This document shows positions 25,883-34,446 of a stretch of DNA of 39,446 bases, piece after piece. Numbering within the stretch: the stretch's first letter is position 1; the number at the start of each line of letters is the position of its first letter. The notes beneath the pieces are model-generated. The model searched no databases. It was not told the DNA's origin and was given only the letters and a program-made list of their open reading frames with translations. The stretch comes from an uncultured Enterococcus sp. (lineage in GTDB: Bacteria; Bacillota; Bacilli; Lactobacillales; Enterococcaceae), in contig NZ_CAJYIS010000055.1 in NCBI RefSeq assembly GCF_913775425.1, positions 1 through 39,446 of the forward strand, read 5' to 3'. The position numbers and the translations under genes were made by a program.

Positions 25883-26628
25883 AAAAGCATTTAGTTTTAT
25901 GGAGTAGTCTGTTGGTATTCGGGAGCTTATTAGGGTATGGATCTAATATTTGGGCAGATGAGATAACCTATCCTTCTAAAGGTAGTGTGACGTTTGAAGA
26001 GGACAGTTCTCAAACGAAACCAGTTGATCCTTTAAACCCAGATCAACCCGTAACACCAACTGATCCAGAGGGAAATGAAGTAGATCCAGATAAAGGAACT
26101 CCTGGACCGCTCTCGCTTGATTTTGCTTCTGACTTCTTATTTGGTACACAAAAAATCACCACAACAAATGAGAATTACTATGCGGCACTTCAAAGTTATA
26201 AAAAACAGGGGAGTACTGAACTCACAACTGGGCCTAACTATATCCAAGTAACCGATAAACGTGGAACTCAAATGGGGTGGGTATTGTCAGTGACTCAGAT
26301 GGCACAGTTTCAAACGGCTGAAAATGAACCTTTGGAGGGAGCATCACTTAGTTTTGCTAATGCTATGGCAGTATCAGCTGTAGATCAAACTTATGCACCG
26401 ACAATTAACGAAGGGGAAACAGAAACAGCCTTAATTCCTGGAACAGCTACAACAATTATGACAGCGGCACAAAAACAAGGTATGGGAACGTGGTTGTACC
26501 GCTTAGGGGATGAAAAAACAGGTGCGAATAGTGTCAAACTTAGTATTCCAGGTAAATCAGTAAAATTGGCTAAAGAATATACTACAACATTGACTTGGAC
26601 TTTGGCTAGTACACCAGAAAATTTATAA
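25879..26628 (+). CDS. WxL-domain surface protein A
   Basis: A 249-residue secreted protein. It has a signal peptide (1-26, cut near IWA/DEI), a Pro/Asp-rich linker (PVDPLNPDQPVTPTDPE) and a WxL domain. The domain starts GPLSLDFASDFLFGTQKI, has its first WxL motif in MGWVLSV, and ends TTTLTWTLASTP. WxL domains attach non-covalently to the cell wall. It overlaps the LPSTG gene by 4 nt, has GGGAGG before its ATG, and is the first of three tandem paralogues. It differs from the other two in its insert TAENEPLEGASLSFANAMAV and in the replacement of the usual K-Q-N-G-Q-F segment. Confidence 0.9.
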   Translation: MKKHLVLWSSLLVFGSLLGYGSNIWADEITYPSKGSVTFEEDSSQTKPVDPLNPDQPVTPTDPEGNEVDPDKGTPGPLSLDFASDFLFGTQKITTTNENYYAALQSYKKQGSTELTTGPNYIQVTDKRGTQMGWVLSVTQMAQFQTAENEPLEGASLSFANAMAVSAVDQTYAPTINEGETETALIPGTATTIMTAAQKQGMGTWLYRLGDEKTGANSVKLSIPGKSVKLAKEYTTTLTWTLASTPENL

Positions 26629-26646
26629 TTTAGGGAGGAAATAGAT

Positions 26647-27426
26647 ATGAAAAAGACGATTGCACTTTGTTTGGGGTTAGGATTGACATTATGTAGTACT
26701 CAGTTTGTATTTGCAGAAGATGGCGGAACATACACAACCGATGGTACGGTAAAATTTATGCCTAGTACCGATCCGACTAATCCAGTAGATCCGACCAATC
26801 CTGATCCTGATAAACCAGTTAATCCAGTTAATCCAGATGGGACAGATCCAACACCAGGAACCAAAGGACCTTTATCGATCGACTATGCTTCAAGTTTTGA
26901 TTTTGGGATGAATAAGATTTCCAATAAAACACAAACTTATTATGCACGTGCACAAAAATATAAAGAGGATCTAGTTACACCAAACTATGTTCAAATCTCA
27001 GATAATCGTGGTTCGAATGCAGGCTGGACCTTAACACTTAAACAAAATGGACAATTTAAAAATGACGATACGTTAAACAAAGTTCTAACAGGATCAGTCA
27101 TTGTTTTAACCGATCCTAAAGTGGATTCTGCAACTATGAACGTAACGGCACCAACAGCGCAATCAACAATCACACTTGATCCAAATGGAGCGGAGTCTTT
27201 AGTAATGACAGCAGCCAAAAATGCAGGTGCTGGAACTTGGGTGGATGCTTTTGGTACGGTAGAAACAGTGACTGAAAAAGATGCGGATAACAACGATGTT
27301 ACAACAGATATTACTAAGGCAATTGCATTGACTGTACCAGGGAATACACCAAAGGATGCAGTATCTTATGCAACGACACTGACTTGGACATTAACTGATG
27401 TACCAACAAATGAACAGGGGGAATAA
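26647..27426 (+). CDS. WxL-domain surface protein B
   Basis: A 259-residue secreted protein with a signal peptide cut near VFA/EDG. A linker of repeated PTNPDPDKPVNPVNPD follows, then a WxL domain with GPLSIDYASSFDFGMNKI, AGWTLTLKQNGQF and TTLTWTLTDVP. GGGAGG lies 8 nt before the ATG. It is 18 nt after gene A and 3 nt before gene C. It is close to C in the WxL core, indicating duplication. Its role is presumed to be a wall-bound component of the same surface complex. Confidence 0.92.
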   Translation: MKKTIALCLGLGLTLCSTQFVFAEDGGTYTTDGTVKFMPSTDPTNPVDPTNPDPDKPVNPVNPDGTDPTPGTKGPLSIDYASSFDFGMNKISNKTQTYYARAQKYKEDLVTPNYVQISDNRGSNAGWTLTLKQNGQFKNDDTLNKVLTGSVIVLTDPKVDSATMNVTAPTAQSTITLDPNGAESLVMTAAKNAGAGTWVDAFGTVETVTEKDADNNDVTTDITKAIALTVPGNTPKDAVSYATTLTWTLTDVPTNEQGE

Positions 27427-27429
27427 AAA

Positions 27430-28221
27430 ATGAAAAAAGCAGCAATAGTATTTACAGGATTACTTATGAGTACTATGGTCTTACCCACGATAGCTTTTGC
27501 GGAGGAAACAGGAGCTGTCTATACGTCAAATGGAGCCGTGACATTTACAGCAAATACTGATCCTACCAAACCAGTTGATCCGCTACAACCAGAAAATCCA
27601 ATCACACCAACTGATCCGACCAATCCTGGTGAAAACGGCGAGGGGGGAGAAGCTAAACCAGGAACAGCAGGACCATTATCAATCGATTTTGCATCTAGTT
27701 TGCAATTTGGAGAACAAAAAATCACTTCAACGACAGAGGTCTACCATGCTGAGACGCAAAAATATACAACCAAAGACAATGAAAAAACAGAAGGTCCTAA
27801 CTATGTTCAGGTAACTGATAATCGTGGGAAAGAAAGCGGTTGGACACTAAAAGTAAAACAAAACGGTCAATTTAAAAATGCTAACGGGAAAGAATTGACT
27901 GGAGCAAAGATTGTGTTAAACAACGGACATATAGTAACGAATTCGAGTTCTGCAGCACCTACGGGTAATGAAATCATCACATTGGTTCCAGCATCAGATG
28001 ATACGTCTTCAGAAAACTATGGTGTAGAATCATTGGTGATGTCAGCTGAGAATGGACAAGGCGCTGGAACTTATTTACATGCATGGGGAGATAGTGCTTC
28101 AGCAGCAGAGAGTATTACGCTAGAAGTTCCAGGTTCGACTACTAAATATGCCACAGAATATACGACGACATTTACTTGGACACTATCGGAAATTCCTGCC
28201 AATGAAGAGCCGACGACATAA
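27430..28221 (+). CDS. WxL-domain surface protein C
   Basis: A 263-residue secreted protein with a signal peptide cut near AFA/EET. A Pro-rich linker (PLQPENPITPTDPTNPGENG) follows, then a WxL domain with GPLSIDFASSLQFGEQKI, SGWTLKVKQNGQF and TTFTWTLSEIP. The start codon lies 3 nt after the gene B stop, with AGGGGGA overlapping that stop. A perfect hairpin follows before the DUF916 gene. Confidence 0.92.
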   Translation: MKKAAIVFTGLLMSTMVLPTIAFAEETGAVYTSNGAVTFTANTDPTKPVDPLQPENPITPTDPTNPGENGEGGEAKPGTAGPLSIDFASSLQFGEQKITSTTEVYHAETQKYTTKDNEKTEGPNYVQVTDNRGKESGWTLKVKQNGQFKNANGKELTGAKIVLNNGHIVTNSSSAAPTGNEIITLVPASDDTSSENYGVESLVMSAENGQGAGTYLHAWGDSASAAESITLEVPGSTTKYATEYTTTFTWTLSEIPANEEPTT

Positions 28222-28230
28222 TGCATTATT

Positions 28231-28256
28231 TGAAAAAGGAGGAGACTCCTTTTTCA
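28231..28256 (+). other. Intra-operon hairpin between WxL C and the DUF916 gene
   Basis: TGAAAAAGGAG and CTCCTTTTTCA are perfect 11-bp arms around GAGA. There is no separate T-run, so it may be a partial terminator or an mRNA stability / processing element rather than a full stop. Confidence 0.6.
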
Positions 28257-28277
28257 GTACATAACAAGGAGTGAGCG

Positions 28278-29372
28278 ATGATGAAATTAAACCAATTAAT
28301 TTATGCTTTAGGTATATGTACCTTACTTTGGATAATCCCTAGTTTAGTTCAGGCCTCTGAATTTAATTTCGCAGTTAATCCAGTCATACCAGATAATCAA
28401 CTAGATAAAGAAAAATCCTACTTCGATTTAAAATTATCACCTAGCCAAAAGCAAACCCTTAAGGTTCAACTAAAAAATGACACTGACAAAGCTGTGACGA
28501 TTGAAGCGAGCATCAATAGTGCGACTACAAATTTAAATGGAGTAGTAGAGTACAGTCAAAATGCCATTAAAACAGACGAAAGTTTAAAGTATAATCTCAA
28601 GGATTATGCGACTATTGAAAAGGAAATCAACTTACCAGCGAAATCGGTTGTCGAAGTCCCTGTTGCACTCACGATGCCAAGTGAAGCATTCGATGGAGTC
28701 ATGGCTGGTGGAATCACATTCAAAGAGAAACAAGCAGAGACTAAAGCTACTTCTGAAGAAAAAGGACTAGCAATTAAAAATGAATATTCTTATGTTATTG
28801 CGTTATTGATGAGAGAAAACGAAACTGTTGTTGAGCCTAAATTGAATTTATTAGATGTTGCTGCGAATCAAGTCAATGCACGTAATGTGATTGAAATGAC
28901 GCTACAAAATCCTGTATCACGCTATTTAAATCAACTGAAATTGGTCGGGGAAATTACGAATAAAGATAATCCGGAAATAAAATATAGTATCGATGCGCAA
29001 GGACTTCAAATGGCACCAAATTCCAATTTTTCTTATCCAGTTTCGTTGAATGGTCAAAAATTAGAACCTGGAAATTATCACTTGCATTTAATGGCCTACG
29101 GAAATAAGTCGGATGAGGGAACCGTTTCTGTGGCAGGAAAAGACGGAAAGACGCTAACTTTTTTGAATCAATGGGAATTTGATAAAGATTTTTCAATCAG
29201 CGGAGAACTAGCTAAACAATACAATAAACAAGATGTGACGATTGAAGAAAATGATACGAGTTGGCTTTATTGGGTCATTGGATTATTGTTGTTGATCATT
29301 GCTTTATTAATTATTTTCTTGATTTGGAAACGAAAGAAGCAAAAGGATGAAAAAACAAACGAGGAAAAATAG
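28278..29372 (+). CDS. DUF916/DUF3324 WxL-associated membrane-anchored protein
   Basis: A 364-residue protein with a signal peptide (cut near VQA/SEF). An N-terminal DUF916 (WxL protein peptidoglycan-binding) domain covers about 28-155: FAVNPVIPDNQ, SYFDLKLSPSQKQTL. A DUF3324 (host-binding) domain covers about 165-315: NEYSYVIALLM, APNSNFSYPVSL. A TM helix (about 329-350) and a basic cytoplasmic tail follow. These proteins are constant partners of WxL proteins and are thought to present them at the surface. The first ATG (28278) has AAGGAG 6 nt upstream; the second (28281) is also possible. It overlaps the sortase gene by 26 nt. Confidence 0.92.
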   Translation: MMKLNQLIYALGICTLLWIIPSLVQASEFNFAVNPVIPDNQLDKEKSYFDLKLSPSQKQTLKVQLKNDTDKAVTIEASINSATTNLNGVVEYSQNAIKTDESLKYNLKDYATIEKEINLPAKSVVEVPVALTMPSEAFDGVMAGGITFKEKQAETKATSEEKGLAIKNEYSYVIALLMRENETVVEPKLNLLDVAANQVNARNVIEMTLQNPVSRYLNQLKLVGEITNKDNPEIKYSIDAQGLQMAPNSNFSYPVSLNGQKLEPGNYHLHLMAYGNKSDEGTVSVAGKDGKTLTFLNQWEFDKDFSISGELAKQYNKQDVTIEENDTSWLYWVIGLLLLIIALLIIFLIWKRKKQKDEKTNEEK

Positions 29373-30147
29373 TTCTTATATTCTTAGCGAATGGTTGGTT
29401 ACAGGACTGATGCTTATCAGTATATTGCTAATGACATATCCTTTATGGAAAGAACGCGTCATTAGCTATCAGATTGCGACTCAACCACTTGTAAATTATT
29501 CTATGGAACTACCAAAAAAAATTCCAAATGAAGAAATGATCCACAGTCTTTCGTTGACAGACAGTCTTCAACAAGTGTTGCCTAAAGAACTCACAATGTA
29601 TGGTTCGATCCAAATTCCTGAAATCAACTGGATTCAACCTTTATATATTGGGATCACCAACCAAAATTTATTCTATGGTGGGGTGGTCATGTTTCCAAAA
29701 AGAAGTTTAGCGACAGATAATCTAGTAGTATTTGGTCATCATTTAGGGTTAGAATCCTTATTATTTGGACAGTTAGTGACTAAAGCGCAAGTTGGACAAG
29801 AAATCAAGGTCATGTATCTCGATGAAGAACGAACATATAAAATAAGTGAAACAGTGCTGATTGATGAGCGTGATCTTGATGTACTTGCACCAAGTGCTGA
29901 ACCGATGCTAACCATTTTTACTTGCCCAACCCCTGTGTTAACTAGTCAACGCTATTTGATTCGAGCTTATCCGATTGCAAAAGAAAAAGCAGTAACGACT
30001 ACTGCATACGAAATGCAAAGAAAAGAAGTACGGATATATCAGCATAAACAAACAGGAAATCTAAAAATAATGTATATAGTTATTTTAATCGTAATAATTT
30101 GTATATTTTTATTAAACAGAACGTTATTTAAATATTATCTAAAATAA
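29347..30147 (+). CDS. Sortase with two transmembrane helices
   Basis: A 266-residue sortase. The N-terminal TM is about 15-33 and the C-terminal TM about 241-258. Catalytic residues are His131 or 132 (VVFGHHLG), Cys193 (LTIFTCPTP, a TLxTC-like motif) and Arg202 (SQRYLIRAYP). The core resembles class A/C sortases; the second TM is a class C trait, but no clear lid is seen. It is expected to attach LPXTG substrates, most obviously the LPSTG protein of the same operon. The start lies 26 nt inside the DUF916 gene with only a weak ribosome binding site, so it depends on coupling and may be made at low level. It is the last gene of the operon. Confidence 0.87.
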   Translation: MKKQTRKNSSYILSEWLVTGLMLISILLMTYPLWKERVISYQIATQPLVNYSMELPKKIPNEEMIHSLSLTDSLQQVLPKELTMYGSIQIPEINWIQPLYIGITNQNLFYGGVVMFPKRSLATDNLVVFGHHLGLESLLFGQLVTKAQVGQEIKVMYLDEERTYKISETVLIDERDLDVLAPSAEPMLTIFTCPTPVLTSQRYLIRAYPIAKEKAVTTTAYEMQRKEVRIYQHKQTGNLKIMYIVILIVIICIFLLNRTLFKYYLK

Positions 30148-30185
30148 AGGTATATGAATATCCATATACCTTTATTTTTATTTTA
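30141..30185 (+). terminator. Terminator of the WxL operon
   Basis: A 16-bp perfect stem AAAATAAAGGTATATG / CATATACCTTTATTTT includes the sortase stop codon and is followed by a T-rich tail. Confidence 0.9.
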
Positions 30186-30258
30186 ATAATATTCGTTATA
30201 GAGTAATATACAAATGTAATCTATTTTATTTTGTTATTTTATACAAAGGAGAAAGAAT

Positions 30259-31731
30259 ATGGGAAGTGAATTGCTACAACTTTATGATCCTGAGATCGAA
30301 AGAATCATTTCTATTTTAAATGCACTAGAGCACGTGGAACAAGAGATATCCTTAAGAGAATTAGCACATCAATTAGATATGAGTGAAAAAACACTTCTAC
30401 GCTATAGCGAAAGAATCGCTTTTTTTATTAAACAAAGTAAAGTAGCATCGATTCATTTTAGACTAGATGATCATTTCATCAAATGGGAAATAGAAGACAT
30501 TAATGAGTATCGATTTTTGCGTAATTTTATTGTACAACAATGTGCAGTTGTCCAATTAGGCGTACGTTTGATCTTAGGAAAACGTGTGAATCGGATTCAA
30601 TTCATGGATGAATTTTATCTTTCAGATTCGACATTAAAACGGCGACTCAGTACGATGCGAAAGTTATTAGCTTCTTATGCATTGACGATCAAAACATCGC
30701 AAGGAGAATTAGAGTTAGTCGGCGAAGAAGCGATTATCAGACGTTTGGCACGTGATTCATTAATGAATTTATACGAGTCTTCTCCATGGCCATTTGAGTT
30801 AGTGGATGAACAACAAGTCGATCAATTTATCGAAGAAACATTTGAATTAGCAGAGTTTAAATATAAAACAGCAAGAGAGTCAGAAGTGATCCAAACAATC
30901 AAATACGATATTGCTATCCAAATGACTCGTGTTAAATTGGGTTATAAGGTTAAATTATCCTCTATATTAGCACAAAACTTGGAGCTAGCAGATGAGATTG
31001 TTCAAAAGCAACTGATACCAACCTATCATTTTCGTTTATCCAATACTGAACACGCATATTTGGTATTTCAAATTTTAGCCAAGGATTTTTTTTATATGCG
31101 TAAAAAAGGAGAACAAGTCTTACAATTGATGAGGAAGTTACCTTTACCTTTGAATCAATTTTTACAGGCTGCTATTACTGATTTTTCCAATCAAATCGTT
31201 CCAATCGCACGATCTGATCATAAAGAACTTTATCCTTTTTTTATCACGATCCATTTAAATGATTGGCTTTTTCCAAATTGGATCAATTCGATTCATTATC
31301 GGGAATTAGATATTCGAGTACCTAGACTAATGTCACAATTAGCGAATTATTTAAAAAAACTAGAACAAACGTATCCACAACATATCATTGGACCAATCGA
31401 AGTTTTACAAAGAAATTATGGGAAACTAGTCGCTTATTTGACCAGTTTGTCTTTTAGGGAACGCAAAATCAACGTAGGATTTTACGGAGCACGGACGATT
31501 TTAGAAATTCGAACCGCCGAAAATATCGTACGAGAATCTTTTTCTTATCTCTATAATATTTCGTTTGACTATGATGCACCAGATATTATGATCCATCTAA
31601 ATCAATATGAACATCGTGTTTCTAAACAAGCAAATGAGAAACTGATTCGCTGTTTTGTTACATCAGCATTTTTAGTAGAAGATATGTCGACGATCCGTCA
31701 GGCGTTGTTTGATTTTTTCAATAAAAAATAA
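30259..31731 (+). CDS. Mga-like (HTH/PRD-type) transcriptional regulator, copy 2
   Basis: A 490-residue paralogue of the regulator at 17274-18785. The two share the N-terminus (xxELxxLYDPxI), the second HTH (MDEFYLSDSTLKRRL), the stretch ELVGEEAIIRRLARDSL, SPWPFE, YDIAIQ, HLNDWLFPNW and the C-terminal FVTSAFLVEDM. The architecture is two N-terminal winged HTHs, PRD-like helical domains and an EIIB-like end. AAGGAG precedes the ATG by 7 nt. It stands alone after the operon terminator and probably acts on the same surface genes, as partner or antagonist of copy 1. Confidence 0.85.
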   Translation: MGSELLQLYDPEIERIISILNALEHVEQEISLRELAHQLDMSEKTLLRYSERIAFFIKQSKVASIHFRLDDHFIKWEIEDINEYRFLRNFIVQQCAVVQLGVRLILGKRVNRIQFMDEFYLSDSTLKRRLSTMRKLLASYALTIKTSQGELELVGEEAIIRRLARDSLMNLYESSPWPFELVDEQQVDQFIEETFELAEFKYKTARESEVIQTIKYDIAIQMTRVKLGYKVKLSSILAQNLELADEIVQKQLIPTYHFRLSNTEHAYLVFQILAKDFFYMRKKGEQVLQLMRKLPLPLNQFLQAAITDFSNQIVPIARSDHKELYPFFITIHLNDWLFPNWINSIHYRELDIRVPRLMSQLANYLKKLEQTYPQHIIGPIEVLQRNYGKLVAYLTSLSFRERKINVGFYGARTILEIRTAENIVRESFSYLYNISFDYDAPDIMIHLNQYEHRVSKQANEKLIRCFVTSAFLVEDMSTIRQALFDFFNKK

Positions 31732-31833
31732 GGCATCAACACCTTACAAACTTGTTCGAAAAAACTTCTTTTAATCCCATGGAAAATATGCAAATAATGA
31801 GTATGATAGGGATAGAAAAAGAAGGAGTGGCGT

Positions 31834-32604
31834 ATGATGCAAACAATTATCCAATTACAACATGCTGAGAATATTCGTGATATGGGTGGTTATCAAACCA
31901 AGACAGGAAACGTGACACGTCTAAAGAAATTGGTTCGCTCGGCTGATTTGAGTCAATTGTCAAAAGAGGACCAGGAATTACTTTATACGTATGGTGTGCG
32001 TAAGATCATCGACTTTCGTTCAAAAGAAGAACGCGAACAAAATCCAGATGCCACACCTTGTGGCGTTTTAAATTACTTTTTGCCAGTTTTTGATACGTCT
32101 GCTTCGCCACAAGCTCTAATGGAACAATTAAAAACTGGGAAAACGGCTGATGAGATCATGATTGAATTATATCGTGGATTTGTTACAAATGAGCAAGCGC
32201 ACACAACGTATCGTATGTATATCGATATGCTATTAAAAAATGATGCTCCAGATCAAAGCATTTTATTTCATTGTACGGCTGGAAAAGATCGTACAGGATT
32301 TGCTGCAGCGTTATTTTTACTTTTGATGGATGTCGATTATGACACGATCGTAGCGGATTACTTGAGAACAAACACGTATCTAACAAAAAGTGTAGCACAA
32401 ATGCACGAACAAGTGAGTGGATTGAATTTACCACAAACGATCCTAGATGAATTACCCGTCTTTTTTATGGCCAAAAAGGAATACTTAGATGCTAGTTTTG
32501 ATCAAATGATGACAAGCTATGGAAGTACTGAGAACTTTTTGACCCAAGCTTTACAACTTACACCTAATGAAAAACGCCATCTTCAAGCAATTTATCTTAC
32601 TTAA
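31834..32604 (+). CDS. Tyrosine-protein phosphatase (LipA-like, PTP-loop family)
   Basis: A 256-residue soluble phosphatase. The catalytic P-loop is HCTAGKDRTG with nucleophile Cys147 and Arg153. The general N-terminal motif NIRDMGGYQTKTG and DFRSKEER are typical of the LipA / DUF-type tyrosine phosphatases of Firmicutes. It may act on phosphotyrosine or phosphoinositides; the substrate is unknown. There is no signal peptide, so it is probably cytoplasmic. Two adjacent ATGs (31834 and 31837) follow AAGGAG. TATGAT at 31803-31808 is a possible -10. It seems unrelated to its neighbours. Confidence 0.85.
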   Translation: MMQTIIQLQHAENIRDMGGYQTKTGNVTRLKKLVRSADLSQLSKEDQELLYTYGVRKIIDFRSKEEREQNPDATPCGVLNYFLPVFDTSASPQALMEQLKTGKTADEIMIELYRGFVTNEQAHTTYRMYIDMLLKNDAPDQSILFHCTAGKDRTGFAAALFLLLMDVDYDTIVADYLRTNTYLTKSVAQMHEQVSGLNLPQTILDELPVFFMAKKEYLDASFDQMMTSYGSTENFLTQALQLTPNEKRHLQAIYLT

Positions 32605-32678
32605 AGATATTTGGTCAATAGAGAAGATAGTATCTTAAAGTTTAGGTTTAAAATAAATAAAATGAAATAGATGATTTT

Positions 32679-32692
32679 TGAAAGCGTTGACT
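32679..32692 (+). promoter_or_regulatory. cre (CcpA) site at the GH1 promoter
   Basis: TGAAAGCGTTGACT matches TGNAANCGNTNNCA except the last base. It overlaps the -35 box, so CcpA binding would directly block polymerase. Confidence 0.6.
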
Positions 32693-32715
32693 TTTACTGT
32701 ATTATTCGTTATAGT
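32687..32715 (+). promoter_or_regulatory. Sigma-A promoter of the GH1 gene
   Basis: TTGACT (32687-32692) and TATAGT (32710-32715) are 17 nt apart. Transcription would start about 215 nt before the gene. Confidence 0.8.
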
Positions 32716-32732
32716 AAAAGAGTAGAAATGAT

Positions 32733-32764
32733 GGATAGTGATTGTTTAGATACAAGCTAAACCT
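32733..32764 (+). promoter_or_regulatory. Ribonucleic antiterminator (RAT) for a BglG/LicT-type protein
   Basis: The 32-nt segment starts GGATAGTGATTG and ends CAAGCTAAACCT. It resembles the BglG/LicT RAT (GGATTGTTACTG...GCAGGCAAAACC) and overlaps the 5' arm of the following terminator, as in bgl operons. A phosphorylated-sugar PTS signal would let the antiterminator bind and permit read-through. The antiterminator gene is not in this window. The whole 32605-32935 interval holds no gene, only this leader system. Confidence 0.65.
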
Positions 32765-32832
32765 GATTTTTTAGATAACCTAGGGAGTGGATTTTTTCAG
32801 GTCTCTTTGTGTCTAAAAAATTAGGTTTTTTG
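32760..32832 (+). terminator. Conditional leader terminator upstream of the GH1 gene
   Basis: AACCTGATTTTTTAGA (32760-32775) pairs with TCTAAAAAATTAGGTT (32812-32827) over 16 bp with one G-U pair, followed by T-rich sequence. It overlaps the RAT. An alternative 9-bp pairing, TTAGATAAC (32771-32779) with GTTATCTAA (32832-32840), competes with it. Confidence 0.8.
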
Positions 32833-32887
32833 TTATCTAAGAAGCTTATCCATCGGCCCACTCAAATTGATTAGGGCAAATTATTAG

Positions 32888-34369
<1,482 letters not shown>

Positions 34370-34375
34370 ACAAGT

Positions 34376-34416
34376 AAAAAGCGTTCCTTTTCTTTTAGGA
34401 GCGCTTTTTGTTTTTT
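34376..34416 (+). terminator. Terminator of the GH1 gene
   Basis: AAAGCG-T-TCCT pairs with AGGA-G-CGCTTT with one mismatch, followed by T-rich sequence. Confidence 0.8.
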
Positions 34417-34446
34417 GATCATTTTAGAAAATAAGGAGCTAAGAAG

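Noticed and set aside
26991-27293. 100-codon minus-strand ORF opposite WxL gene B
   Set aside because: It is antisense to a well-supported WxL gene and has no ribosome binding site.
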